Assembly (NCBI GenBank): GCA_012515725.1
Contig: JAAYXU010000201.1
Span: 1 to 13,265 of the forward strand
From: Clostridiales bacterium
GTDB lineage: Bacteria; Bacillota; Clostridia; Christensenellales; UMGS416
DNA: 13,265 nucleotides
Direction of reading: 5' to 3'
Made by a program: the position numbers and the translations under genes. Below the pieces are notes generated by a model, which saw nothing but the letters and a program-made list of their open reading frames with translations, was not told where the DNA came from and ran no database searches. This document shows positions 4,911 to 13,252 of this stretch, piece by piece (within the stretch, counting starts at the first letter, position 1; each line of letters begins with the position of its first letter).

Positions 4911-6959
4911 ATGGCGGTACGCCCTGTGAAAAAGGTTACGCTCGTAGCGCTCAAGGCAAGCCGCGACGCGCTCGTGTCGCAGATGCAGAGGTACGGGATG
5001 CTGGACATCACCGATCTGACGACCCGGCCCGAGGAGCTGCCCGAAGGTCTTCAATGCCCCGATCCCGGGACTGACGATACGCTGTCGGAGTACGCGTCCG
5101 ATCTGGAGCGCCTGGATCAGGCTATCCGTCTCATCGCGGCCAACGAGGAATCGGGAAAGTCGTTCCTGGCCGTCCCGCCCGCCGCGACCGAGGAGGATAT
5201 GGAGCGCGTCGCGACGGCCGAACGCGGCGACATAATGGCGCGCGTCGACGAGGCGCTGTCGCTCTACGGACAGATCGCCGACATACGGGCGCGCGTTACG
5301 CGCATCGACCAGAGACTGGAGCAGCTTGCTCCATGGCTGCCCCTTAATATTCCGGTAGAGGATCTCCATGATACCCGGGAGGCGGTGGTGCTGGCGGGGG
5401 CGATGCCCGCCGCCGAGTGGCCCGCGTTCATAGACGACATACGGGAAATGAACACGCTGGATCTGGAGGAAGTGTCCTCCGACCGCGAGAGCATCCGGAT
5501 CCTGGCGCTGTGCCACCGTCTGGAGAACCTCACGCTGACCCGAGCGCTGACGCGCGCGGGCTTTGTGCGGGCCGAGTTTCAGGACGAAAAGGGACGCCCC
5601 TCGGATATAGCGGCAGGGTATGAGGAAACCCGCCGAGAATACGCGGAGCGGATCGAAAGCATCGGCAGACAAATCGCCGCAATGACGGACGCGCTGCCGG
5701 GCATGAGACATCTCTATGATGCGCTGGCGCTGCTGCGGGATCGCCGGAAGGCGCAGCTGCGCTTTGGCGATACGGCCAATGTATTCTATGTGTCGGGCTG
5801 GGTCCCGGCCCGTGACGAAACCGCGTTCCGCAGGGCTATGCTGTCGGTTACCGACGCGGTGGAAATGCACTTTCGCGATCCGCTGCCCGAGGAGTCCGCG
5901 CCCACTCTAATAGAGAACAATCCGGTCGTCGAACCCTTCGAGGCGATAACCGAAATGTATTCGACGCCCCAGCGCACCGAGATGGACCCAAACGCCGCGA
6001 TGGCGCCCTTTTTCTTCGCGTTTTTCGGTATGATGGTATCCGACGCGGGATATGGGATACTGATCGCGATCGCGGGCGCGGTCATGTACTGGCTGATGCG
6101 CCGGAAGGGCACAAAGGTCAAGCTCGTGATGGTGGTGACTCTGGGCGGCATTTCGACGCTCATATGGGGCGCTCTTTTTGGGGGCTGGTTCGGATTTACG
6201 TTTAATACGCTGTGGTTCAATCCTCTCGAGGAGCCGCTTACGATGCTGATCGTGTGCTTCGCGCTGGGCCTCATACAGATCGTAGCGGGCATCCTTTTGA
6301 AGACCGTAGCCGAGCTGCGGGCCGGGCATATCGCCGACGCGATTTTCGGAAACCTGTGCTGGGTGCTGTTCTTTGTGGGCGTACTGCTGCTGGCGGCTCC
6401 GATGCTGGGTGAGGGCGCGGCTTTTACCGCGGCGGGAACCGCCGGGAAGATAGTAAGCCTCGCGTCGGTAGCGGGCATCGTGCTGGGAAAGGCCGGTATG
6501 TCATTTGCCGCCAAGTGGCGTACGAGGAATAAAAAGAGCCTTTTTTCGGCCGTCGGAACGGGCGTCGCAAGCCTGCTGGGCGGCGTGATGGCGCTCTACA
6601 ACGTCACCGGCTATTTCTCGGATCTGCTGAGCTATTCACGGCTCTTTGCGCTGGGACTGGCAACAGGCGTCGTGGGCATGGTCATTAATTCGATCATATC
6701 GATGCTCGTTTCGGGAACCGGCGTTATGGCGGTCGCCGGATGGATACTGGGGATTGCTGTATTCGTGGGCGGGCATATATTCAATATCGTGGTCAACGCG
6801 CTGGGCGCTTACGTGCATGCCAGCCGCTTGCAGTATATCGAGTACTTCGGAAAATTCCTGGAAGGCGGAGGAACGCCCTTCAAGCCCTTCCGCGTCAAAA
6901 CTCGGTACTATCTGCTCAAACAGAGCAGCGAACTTTCGGATAATATGAAGGAGGCATAA
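4911..6959 (+). CDS. ntpI: V/A-type ATPase membrane subunit a / I (NtpI)
   Basis: This is the stator membrane subunit that passes ions between the half-channels and the rotating c-ring. Residues 1 to about 340 form a soluble, coiled-coil-rich arm ending in the typical YVSGWVPARDE (293-303). The membrane half starts after TPQRTEMDP (352-360), with APFFFAFFGMMVSDAGYG (365-382), and has roughly seven or eight hydrophobic helices to about residue 636. The essential arginine facing the c-ring carboxylate is R577 in LLSYSRLFALGL. The tail EYFGKFLEGGGTPFKPF (644-660) is also a family hallmark. Its 682 residues are slightly longer than Enterococcus NtpI. The start at 4911 lies 1 base after the previous stop, with only a weak GTGGGG ribosome site, suggesting translation coupled to ntpF. 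An earlier in-frame codon at 4890 would overlap ntpF. Confidence 0.94.
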   Translation: MAVRPVKKVTLVALKASRDALVSQMQRYGMLDITDLTTRPEELPEGLQCPDPGTDDTLSEYASDLERLDQAIRLIAANEESGKSFLAVPPAATEEDMERVATAERGDIMARVDEALSLYGQIADIRARVTRIDQRLEQLAPWLPLNIPVEDLHDTREAVVLAGAMPAAEWPAFIDDIREMNTLDLEEVSSDRESIRILALCHRLENLTLTRALTRAGFVRAEFQDEKGRPSDIAAGYEETRREYAERIESIGRQIAAMTDALPGMRHLYDALALLRDRRKAQLRFGDTANVFYVSGWVPARDETAFRRAMLSVTDAVEMHFRDPLPEESAPTLIENNPVVEPFEAITEMYSTPQRTEMDPNAAMAPFFFAFFGMMVSDAGYGILIAIAGAVMYWLMRRKGTKVKLVMVVTLGGISTLIWGALFGGWFGFTFNTLWFNPLEEPLTMLIVCFALGLIQIVAGILLKTVAELRAGHIADAIFGNLCWVLFFVGVLLLAAPMLGEGAAFTAAGTAGKIVSLASVAGIVLGKAGMSFAAKWRTRNKKSLFSAVGTGVASLLGGVMALYNVTGYFSDLLSYSRLFALGLATGVVGMVINSIISMLVSGTGVMAVAGWILGIAVFVGGHIFNIVVNALGAYVHASRLQYIEYFGKFLEGGGTPFKPFRVKTRYYLLKQSSELSDNMKEA

Positions 6960-6964
6960 CAAAT

Positions 6965-7498
6965 ATGGAACTCATCCTTAACGCTGCGGCAACCGTCGCC
7001 GCCGAGGCAGCCAAGCTCCCCTGGGGGCCGGTCTTTGCGCTAACCGGCGCGGTACTGGCCGCGCTGCTTGCCGGTATCGGTTCGGCGATCGGCGTATCGA
7101 TGGCCGGTCAGGCAGGAGCCGGCGTGCTCAGTGAGGATCCCGATAAATTTTCGCGCGTACTGGTGCTCCAGGCACTGCCGGGAACACAGGGCATATACGG
7201 ACTTCTGATCGCGTTTCTCGTCGTGCTGTGGAGCGGTCTGCTGACGGGCGATATGGAGACGCTGCTTGCGATCACGCCCGAGCAGGGGCTATTCGTGCTG
7301 GCCGGGTGTATGCCCGTAGCGATCGTTGGCCTCATTTCGGCGGTCTATCAGGGTAAGGCCGCGGTAGCCGGCATCGGACTGGTCGGACGGCGGGGCGAGG
7401 AGAGCGGAAAAGCCATAACGATGACGGTTCTCGTGGAGACATACGCGGTGCTCGCGCTGCTCATCTCATTCCTGACTGTATTCGGCGTGCTGGGCTGA
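6965..7498 (+). CDS. ntpK: V/A-type ATPase proteolipid subunit c / K (NtpK), two-hairpin form
   Basis: The 177-residue proteolipid builds the ion-carrying rotor ring. It has four membrane helices, formed by two related hairpins: residues about 22-48, 66-93, 106-128 and 150-175. Both hairpins have a glycine-rich first helix (GIGSAIGVSMAG and GLISAVYQGKAAVAGI). Only the second hairpin carries the ion carboxylate, E158 in LVETYAVL; the first has Q75 in LPGTQGIYG. Aligned with Enterococcus hirae NtpK, L71, T74, Q75, Q129 and E158 match its Na+ ligands L61, T64, Q65, Q110 and E139. This supports Na+ rather than H+ coupling. The N-terminus is longer than that of E. hirae by about 10 residues. AAGGAGG lies 10 bases before the ATG, a strong site suited to the high copy number of this subunit. 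Confidence 0.95.
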   Translation: MELILNAAATVAAEAAKLPWGPVFALTGAVLAALLAGIGSAIGVSMAGQAGAGVLSEDPDKFSRVLVLQALPGTQGIYGLLIAFLVVLWSGLLTGDMETLLAITPEQGLFVLAGCMPVAIVGLISAVYQGKAAVAGIGLVGRRGEESGKAITMTVLVETYAVLALLISFLTVFGVLG

Positions 7499-7513
7499 AG
7501 AAGGAGCGCGCGA

Positions 7514-8122
7514 ATGCCGGGGATTGACCAGATTCTTGAGACCATAATGTCTACCGCGCGGCAGGAGGCCGAAAGTACGCTGTCCGACGCTCTGAATCGG
7601 TGCGAGATGATCCGCCGACAAGTCGAGGCGGACGTCGCGGCCTTCGGCGAGAGTATGGAAAAAACCACCCGGTCCCAGTGTGAGGAGATCGAGCGCCGCG
7701 CCGACACACAGGCGCGTCTGGGTCGCGGCCGCGAACGGCTGGCCGTTAGTCAGGCGCTAATCGGCGAAGCCTTCGAGCGGGCGCTGGACGCTTTGTGCGC
7801 GCTGCCCGAGGAGCGGTTCGTTCCCTTTGTTGAGGGCCTTATGCAAAAGGCCGCCGTCACCGGGAGCGAGCGCGTCATAACGGCTCCTCATGAAACCCGT
7901 ATAGACATGGCTCTCGTCGCGCGCGTCAACCGCGCGCTCGAGGCGCGGGGGCTACCGGGCGGCCTGACGATATCTCCTGAAAAGGCGTCCATACGCGGAG
8001 GATTCCTTCTGGAGGAGGAGGGCGTGCTGACGAACTGCTCATTCGAGATGCTGCTGCGCCAACTGCGCACAGGTATCGAGGCCGAGGTAGCCGGGGCGCT
8101 TTTTCCGGGCGGGGAGGTATAG
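7514..8122 (+). CDS. ntpE: V/A-type ATPase peripheral-stalk subunit E (NtpE)
   Basis: Subunit E pairs with the G/H subunit to form the peripheral stalks and binds the top of the A3B3 head. The 202-residue protein has a long charged helical N-terminal half (about 1-85) and a globular C-terminal half. The family's C-terminal signature is GGFLLEEEGVLTNCSFEMLL (about residues 162-181), like the GGF...N.(T/S)FE..L pattern of known E subunits. The start ATG has AAGAAGGAG about 8 bases upstream, and the previous stop is 15 bases away. The stop is followed within 2 bases by the next ATG. The order K-E-C is the same as in Enterococcus. Confidence 0.88.
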   Translation: MPGIDQILETIMSTARQEAESTLSDALNRCEMIRRQVEADVAAFGESMEKTTRSQCEEIERRADTQARLGRGRERLAVSQALIGEAFERALDALCALPEERFVPFVEGLMQKAAVTGSERVITAPHETRIDMALVARVNRALEARGLPGGLTISPEKASIRGGFLLEEEGVLTNCSFEMLLRQLRTGIEAEVAGALFPGGEV

Positions 8123-8124
8123 TA

Positions 8125-9114
8125 ATGCCTCAGCCCAGTTACCCATACGCGGCGGGACGAGTGCGGGCGCTGGAAGGGCGGCTGCTGACCGCGGAGCGCC
8201 TGAGCCGGATGCTGGACGCGGGCAGCGCGCAGGACGCGTACAGACTGCTGCGGGATGCCGGGTACGGCGTTTCGGCGGGCACCGAGGATCCCCGCCTGTA
8301 CGAGGAGCTTATCATCGCCGAGCTTGCCCATACCGAGCGTCTGATTGACGAGATCACGCCCGACACGGGCCTGACCGACGTGTTCCTCATGCGTTCGGAC
8401 TACCACAACGCGAAGGCGTTCCTGAAAATGCGCCACGTGAGCGGGGACGAGCAGGCGGCGCTGACGCCGCTTGGGAAGGTGGACAACAAAGAGCTGGAGG
8501 AAGCGGTATTCGAGCAGGAGTACACGGGCCTGCCGGAGCATCTGGCCCGCGCGATAACGGCCGTGGACGCCGCGGTGCAGCTGCGTCCCGATCCGCGTAC
8601 CGTCGATACGGTCATGGATCGCGCTTGGTACGAGTGGGCGCTCTCCAGTGTGCGTAGCAGCCGGTTTCTGACCGGGTATCTTACGGCCTTTGCGGATCTT
8701 AATAATCTGTCGTCGCTCATACGCGCCCGGATTAACGGGTTGACGCCCGGATTTTTCCGGGAGACGCTGCTGCCGGGAGGCACGATACCGCAGACGACTC
8801 TTTCGGATATCTACGCGGCCTCTGGCGATCTGCCCGCGCACCGGATCGACACGCGGGCATACGGCCCGCGCTGCGCGCAGGCGCTTCAGAGCGCGCTGGC
8901 TGGGCGCGCCTGGGAGTTTGAGAAATTCAGGGACAACTATCTGACCCAGTACGTCCTCTCCCGGCGGTGGGAGCACTTCTCCATCGAGCCGGTCGTGGCG
9001 TTTTTGCTGGCCAAGGAAGCCGAGGCCCGCGCCGTTCGCCTTATTATGGTGGGCAAGCTCAACGGCGTTCCCGGTGACGCGCTGGGAGAAAGGCTGCGTG
9101 AGCTTTATGCCTGA
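8125..9114 (+). CDS. ntpC: V/A-type ATPase subunit C (d-type), rotor-to-ring adaptor (NtpC)
   Basis: The 329-residue soluble protein belongs to the V-type C/d family, which sits as a funnel on the c-ring and couples it to the central DF shaft. The N-terminus SYPYAAGRVRALEGRLLT (5-22) fits the family opening (Y.y...R.r..E..Ll), followed by repeated helical segments such as NAKAFLKMRH and NLSSLIRARI, and a C-terminal AKEAEARAVRLIMVGKLNG stretch, all characteristic. Length is close to the 335 residues of Enterococcus NtpC. GGGGAGGT lies just before the start, inside the end of ntpE. Its last 8 bases overlap the start of the next gene. Confidence 0.9.
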   Translation: MPQPSYPYAAGRVRALEGRLLTAERLSRMLDAGSAQDAYRLLRDAGYGVSAGTEDPRLYEELIIAELAHTERLIDEITPDTGLTDVFLMRSDYHNAKAFLKMRHVSGDEQAALTPLGKVDNKELEEAVFEQEYTGLPEHLARAITAVDAAVQLRPDPRTVDTVMDRAWYEWALSSVRSSRFLTGYLTAFADLNNLSSLIRARINGLTPGFFRETLLPGGTIPQTTLSDIYAASGDLPAHRIDTRAYGPRCAQALQSALAGRAWEFEKFRDNYLTQYVLSRRWEHFSIEPVVAFLLAKEAEARAVRLIMVGKLNGVPGDALGERLRELYA

Positions 9115-9445
9115 TCTGCACAAAGTGGCGGTTATAGGCGACAGGGACTCGGTGCTGGGTTTCAAGGCGCTGGGTTTTTCGGTCGTGTATGCCAACGAGC
9201 CGGCGCAGGCGGCACAGGTCATCAATCGTCTGGCCCGGGAGCGCTGCGCGGTGATTTTCGTCACCGAGCGCCTCGCGGCAGGCATTCCTGATACACTGGA
9301 ACGTTACAAGGCGGCGCTTACGCCCGCCATCATACCCATACCCGACAGCCGGGGGACCACGGGACTTGGCATGAAAAAGCTGTCCGACAACGTGGAAAAG
9401 GCGATCGGGGTCAACATACTACGCAGCGAAGAGGGTGATACCTAA
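9107..9445 (+). CDS. ntpG: V/A-type ATPase subunit F (NtpG), central shaft
   Basis: The 112-residue protein matches the small F subunit of V/A-ATPases, which binds subunit D in the rotating shaft. Signatures are KVAVIGDRDSVLGFKALGF (residues 6-24), VIFVTE (49-54), LTPAIIPIPDSRG (71-83) and GLGMKKLSDNVEKAIGVNIL near the end. The ATG at 9107 overlaps the end of ntpC by 8 bases. A GTG at 9098, also in frame and with GGGAG upstream, is an alternative start that would add three residues. Overlap and the lack of a strong ribosome site before the ATG suggest coupled translation. The gene ends 1 base before the next start. Confidence 0.92.
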   Translation: MPDLHKVAVIGDRDSVLGFKALGFSVVYANEPAQAAQVINRLARERCAVIFVTERLAAGIPDTLERYKAALTPAIIPIPDSRGTTGLGMKKLSDNVEKAIGVNILRSEEGDT

Positions 9446-9446
9446 T

Positions 9447-11207
9447 ATGGCCGGCAAGATCGTCAAGGTGTCGGGGCCGCTCATCGTGGCTGAGGGCATG
9501 GCGGATGCCAAGGTTTACGACGTGGTGCGCGTGTCCGATGAACGCCTAATCGGCGAGATCATCGAGATGCGGGGCGACCGGGCGTCGATTCAGGTATACG
9601 AGGAAACATCCGGGCTGGGCCCCGGCGAACCGGTCGAGACGACGGGGGTACCGCTGTCGGTGGAACTGGCGCCGGGACTCATCTCGTCGATATTCGACGG
9701 AATACAGCGGCCGCTGACCGCCATACGGCGCACGGTCGGGGATCGGATCACCCGGGGCGTCGAGGTGGCTTCGCTGGACCGGGATAAGAAATGGGATTTC
9801 CGGCCTCGTGTCAGGGCCGGAGACAAGGTTGTTCCAGGCGATATACTGGGCACGGTGCAGGAGACCGCTGTGGTCGAGCACCGGATAATGATGCCTCCCG
9901 GCCAGAGCGGAGAGGTGGTCTGGGTGCACGAGGGCGAGGCGGCGATCACTGATCCCGTCGTCCGGGTGCGGACCGCGGACGGCGAAACCGGGATTCCGAT
10001 GCTCCAGCGGTGGCCGGTTCGCAAAGGCCGCCCATACGGGCGCAAGCTGCCGCCCGCCGAGCCCATGATAACCGGACAGCGTGTCATCGACACGTTCTTC
10101 CCGGTGGCGCAGGGCGGCGCGGCCGCGGTTCCGGGGCCGTTCGGCAGCGGCAAGACCGTCGTGCAGCACCAGCTCGCCAAGTGGGCCGACGCCGATATCA
10201 TCATATATGTGGGCTGCGGCGAGCGCGGAAACGAGATGACAGACGTGCTCATGGAGTTCCCGGAGCTGAAGGATCCCCGCACCGGCGAGTCGCTCATGAA
10301 CCGGATTGTTTTGATCGCCAACACGTCGGATATGCCGGTAGCGGCCCGTGAAGCCTCCATATACACCGGCATCACGATCGCAGAATATTTCCGCGACATG
10401 GGATACAAGGTCGCGATAATGGCCGACTCGACTTCGCGTTGGGCCGAGGCGCTGCGCGAGATGTCAGGGCGTCTTGAAGAAATGCCCGGCGAGGAAGGGT
10501 ATCCGGCCTATCTGGCGTCGCGGCTTGCCGAGTACTACGAGCGCTCGGGTATCGTAATATGCCTGGGCGCTGACGCGCGGCAGGGCTCCATCACCGCCGT
10601 ATCGGCGGTATCGCCTCCAGGCGGAGACATATCCGAGCCCGTATCGCAAAACACGCTGCGCATTGTCAAGGTGTTCTGGGGACTCTCAGACACGCTTGCC
10701 TATCAGCGCCACTTCCCGGCCATCGACTGGCTGCAGAGCTATTCGCTGTACTCCGACCGGCTGGACGCCTGGTTCGACGAGCGTGTCGCACCTGACTTCT
10801 CGGCGCTGCGCGGCGAAGGGATGCGTATACTGCAGGAGGAGTCGGAGCTGCAGGAAGTGGTGCGGCTGGTGGGCGTTGATTCGCTCTCATTCCGCGACCG
10901 GCTCACGCTGGAGGCGGCGCGCTCCATCCGGGAGGACTATCTGCACCAGAACGCGTTCCATGAGGTGGACACATACGCCTCCCCGGTAAAGCAGCACCGG
11001 ATGCTGAGGCTCATACTCGAATGGTATCATCAGGCTGTGGGGGCGCTCGATAACGGAGTGGAGTTCTCGCTGCTCACCGATATGCCGGTGCGGGAGCGGA
11101 TAGGACGCGCCAAGTACATACCCGAGGACAATATGGCCGAATTCGATACGATAGAGAAGGAACTTAAGGATACGGTCGCCGATCTCATTGCTGCGGGAGG
11201 ACTGTGA
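9447..11207 (+). CDS. ntpA: V/A-type ATPase catalytic subunit A (NtpA)
   Basis: This is the catalytic subunit of the A3B3 head. The 586-residue protein is close to Enterococcus NtpA (593). It has an N-terminal barrel (about 1-70) and the A-specific extra domain (about 110-190). The Walker A loop is GPFGSGKT (230-237) with K236 and T237, and the catalytic glutamate is E259 in GCGERGNE. Downstream are ADSTSRWAEALREMSGRL (326-343) and MPGEEGYPAYL (346-356). K236 and E259 correspond to K238 and E261 of E. hirae, so the site looks intact. The start is the ATG at 9447, 1 base after ntpG, with GAGGGTG upstream; a GTG at 9435 is in frame but overlaps ntpG. In vivo it may run as an ion pump or an ATP synthase; sequence does not decide this. 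Confidence 0.97.
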   Translation: MAGKIVKVSGPLIVAEGMADAKVYDVVRVSDERLIGEIIEMRGDRASIQVYEETSGLGPGEPVETTGVPLSVELAPGLISSIFDGIQRPLTAIRRTVGDRITRGVEVASLDRDKKWDFRPRVRAGDKVVPGDILGTVQETAVVEHRIMMPPGQSGEVVWVHEGEAAITDPVVRVRTADGETGIPMLQRWPVRKGRPYGRKLPPAEPMITGQRVIDTFFPVAQGGAAAVPGPFGSGKTVVQHQLAKWADADIIIYVGCGERGNEMTDVLMEFPELKDPRTGESLMNRIVLIANTSDMPVAAREASIYTGITIAEYFRDMGYKVAIMADSTSRWAEALREMSGRLEEMPGEEGYPAYLASRLAEYYERSGIVICLGADARQGSITAVSAVSPPGGDISEPVSQNTLRIVKVFWGLSDTLAYQRHFPAIDWLQSYSLYSDRLDAWFDERVAPDFSALRGEGMRILQEESELQEVVRLVGVDSLSFRDRLTLEAARSIREDYLHQNAFHEVDTYASPVKQHRMLRLILEWYHQAVGALDNGVEFSLLTDMPVRERIGRAKYIPEDNMAEFDTIEKELKDTVADLIAAGGL

Positions 11208-11208
11208 C

Positions 11209-12591
11209 ATGCTCAAGGAATATCGGACCATCCGGGAGGTCGTAGGTCCGCTGATGCTGGTCGAACGGGTTTCCGGCGTGAAGTTTAATGAGCTCGTGGA
11301 GATCGAGCAGGGCGGAGAGATTCGCGCGGGCAGAGTGCTCGAGGTGGACGGTGACCGCGCGCTCGTGCAGCTTTTCGAGAGCTCACAGGGACTTCAGCTA
11401 ACACAGGCGCGGGCCCGCTTCCTGGGCCGGGGCATCGAGCTGCCGGTTTCACCCGATATACTGGGACGGGTTTTTGACGGAATGGGCCGCCCGATAGACG
11501 ACGGACCGCCCGTCATCGCCGAGGAACGCCGCGACATCAACGGTACGCCGCTCAACCCGGCGGCCCGCGACTATCCCTCGGAGTTTATAGAGACAGGAAT
11601 TTCCGCGATCGACGGACTCAATACGCTGGTGCGCGGGCAGAAGCTGCCGGTATTTTCAGGCTCAGGCTTGCCCCATGCGCAGCTTGCGGCGCAGATCGCA
11701 CGGCAGGCGCGGGTCCTGGGCGGCGAGAGCAACTTCGCCGTCGTATTCGCCGCGATAGGCATACCCTACGAGGACGCTGAGTTCTTCATCAGCGACTTCC
11801 GGCGTACCGGCGCTATTGAGCGCGCGGTGCTTTTTACGAACCTTGCCAACGACCCGGCCATTGAGCGTATCGCGACCCCGCGTATGGCGCTGACCGCCGC
11901 TGAGTACCTGGCATACGACCTTGGTATGCACGTGCTTGTCATACTGACCGACATAACGAACTACGCCGAGGCGCTGCGCGAGGTTTCGGCCGCGCGTAAG
12001 GAGGTTCCCGGCCGCCGCGGCTATCCGGGCTACCTGTATACCGACCTTGCGACCATGTACGAGCGGGCCGGGCGCATACAGGGTAAGGAAGGCTCGATCA
12101 CGCAGATTCCTATCCTCACGATGCCTGAGGACGACAAGACGCACCCGATACCGGACCTCACGGGATACATCACCGAAGGTCAGATCATACTCTCTCGGCA
12201 GCTTCACCAGAAGGGCGTTACCCCGCCCATCGACGTGCTGCCCAGCCTGTCGCGCCTCAAGGACAAGGGCATAGGCGACGGGAAGACCCGGGAGGATCAC
12301 GCCGACACGATGAACCAGCTTTTCGCGGCGTACGCGCGCGGCAAGCAGGCCAAGGAACTGGCGGTCATACTGGGAGACGCCGCGCTCAGCGACGTCGACA
12401 AGCTCTACGCGAAGTTCTCCGACGAGTTCGAGGCGCGGTACGTTTCCCAGGGGTACGATACGAACCGTACGATCGAGGAAACGCTGGACATCGGCTGGCA
12501 GCTCCTGTCGATACTGCCCCGCTCCGAGCTCAAGCGCGTGCGCGACGCCTGGCTCGACAAATATCTGCCCGACGGCAGCCGGGAGGTCTGA
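11209..12591 (+). CDS. ntpB: V/A-type ATPase non-catalytic subunit B (NtpB)
   Basis: Subunit B alternates with A in the head and supplies the arginine finger. The 460-residue protein (458 in Enterococcus) lacks a Walker A loop: the equivalent stretch reads FSGSGLPHAQLAAQIARQA (149-167). The arginine finger is R349 in PPIDVLPSLSRLKDKGIG, one position off E. hirae R350. DITNYAEALREVSAARKEVPGRRGYPGYLYTDLA (248-281) is the other strong family block. The start ATG at 11209 lies 1 base after the ntpA stop, with GGGAGG 8 bases upstream, inside the end of ntpA. It ends 3 bases before the next start. Conservation throughout suggests a fully working subunit. Confidence 0.97.
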   Translation: MLKEYRTIREVVGPLMLVERVSGVKFNELVEIEQGGEIRAGRVLEVDGDRALVQLFESSQGLQLTQARARFLGRGIELPVSPDILGRVFDGMGRPIDDGPPVIAEERRDINGTPLNPAARDYPSEFIETGISAIDGLNTLVRGQKLPVFSGSGLPHAQLAAQIARQARVLGGESNFAVVFAAIGIPYEDAEFFISDFRRTGAIERAVLFTNLANDPAIERIATPRMALTAAEYLAYDLGMHVLVILTDITNYAEALREVSAARKEVPGRRGYPGYLYTDLATMYERAGRIQGKEGSITQIPILTMPEDDKTHPIPDLTGYITEGQIILSRQLHQKGVTPPIDVLPSLSRLKDKGIGDGKTREDHADTMNQLFAAYARGKQAKELAVILGDAALSDVDKLYAKFSDEFEARYVSQGYDTNRTIEETLDIGWQLLSILPRSELKRVRDAWLDKYLPDGSREV

Positions 12592-12594
12592 TCC

Positions 12595-13236
12595 ATGCCC
12601 GTCATGCGCGTCAATCCTACACGGATGGAGCTGTCGCGGCTCAAAAAGCGCCTGAAGACGGCGGTACGCGGCCATAAGCTTCTGAAGGACAAGCGCGATG
12701 AAATGATCCGCCGGTTCGTGGACTTCGTGCGCAGGAACCAGTCGCTGCGCCGCTCGGTCGAGGAGGAGCTTGCCGCCGCGCTGCGGGATTTCCTGATGGC
12801 GAGGGCCGCCGTGGGGGCCGAGGTGCTGGAGGAGGCCGTGCTGTGGCCGGCCCGGCAGCTGCAGCTCAGGGTGGGCCGGAAGAACATCATGAGCGTGGAC
12901 GTGCCGATATTCGAGGTCGTGGACGAGGAGGGCGGCGAGGTGAGCTACCCCTATGGATTTATGACCACGTCGGCAGAGCTGGACGCGGCAATCGCCGCGC
13001 TGAACCGCGCGGCCCTGCGCATGATCGAGCTGGCCCAGATGGAAAAAGCCTGCAACATGCTGGCCGACGAGATAGAAAAGACGCGCCGCCGGGTCAACGC
13101 GCTCGAGTACGTGATGATCCCCGACATGACCGACACGATCCGAGCGATCACGATGAAGCTAGACGAGAACGAGCGCGGAAACCTGACCCGGCTTATGAAG
13201 GTCAAGGAGATGCTGGCCGAACAAGCGTCGCGCTGA
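12595..13236 (+). CDS. ntpD: V/A-type ATPase central-shaft subunit D (NtpD)
   Basis: Subunit D is the long helical hairpin that turns inside the A3B3 head, paired with the F subunit. The 213-residue protein starts with the family signature NPTRMELSRLKKRL (residues 7-20) and GHKLLKDKRDEM (26-37). It ends with RRVNALEYVMIPDMTDTI and LDENERGNLTRLMKVKEML. Both ends are predicted long amphipathic helices, as required for the shaft. GGGAGGT sits 8 bases before the ATG, in the end of ntpB. Length is normal. In Enterococcus ntpH and ntpJ follow; the window stops 29 bases after this gene, so that cannot be seen here. Confidence 0.95.
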   Translation: MPVMRVNPTRMELSRLKKRLKTAVRGHKLLKDKRDEMIRRFVDFVRRNQSLRRSVEEELAAALRDFLMARAAVGAEVLEEAVLWPARQLQLRVGRKNIMSVDVPIFEVVDEEGGEVSYPYGFMTTSAELDAAIAALNRAALRMIELAQMEKACNMLADEIEKTRRRVNALEYVMIPDMTDTIRAITMKLDENERGNLTRLMKVKEMLAEQASR

Positions 13237-13239
13237 TGC

Positions 13240-13252
13240 CGGTATCATACCG
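13240..13252. promoter_or_regulatory. Short dyad just after ntpD
   Basis: CGGTAT and ATACCG form a perfect inverted repeat around a single base, starting 4 bases after the ntpD stop. A one-base loop makes it a poor RNA hairpin, and no T-run follows in the 13 bases left, so it is more like a DNA-binding site than a terminator. It resembles the dyad over the transpeptidase promoter. Confidence 0.3.

Noticed and set aside
4842..5870. Minus-strand open frame opposite ntpF and ntpI
   Set aside because: It overlaps conserved subunit-I coding sequence, with no ribosome site and arginine-rich shadow composition.
7888..9285. Long open frame on the minus strand (465 codons) opposite ntpE, ntpC and ntpG
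   Set aside because: It lies entirely antisense to well-recognised ATPase genes, its protein is Arg/Pro/Gly-rich without family features, and open antisense frames are common in GC-rich coding DNA.
4598..13236. The ATPase genes as an F-type operon
   Set aside because: The gene set (two-hairpin proteolipid, 682-residue subunit I, A subunit with extra domain, B lacking a P-loop, D and F shaft proteins) is specific to V/A-type enzymes.
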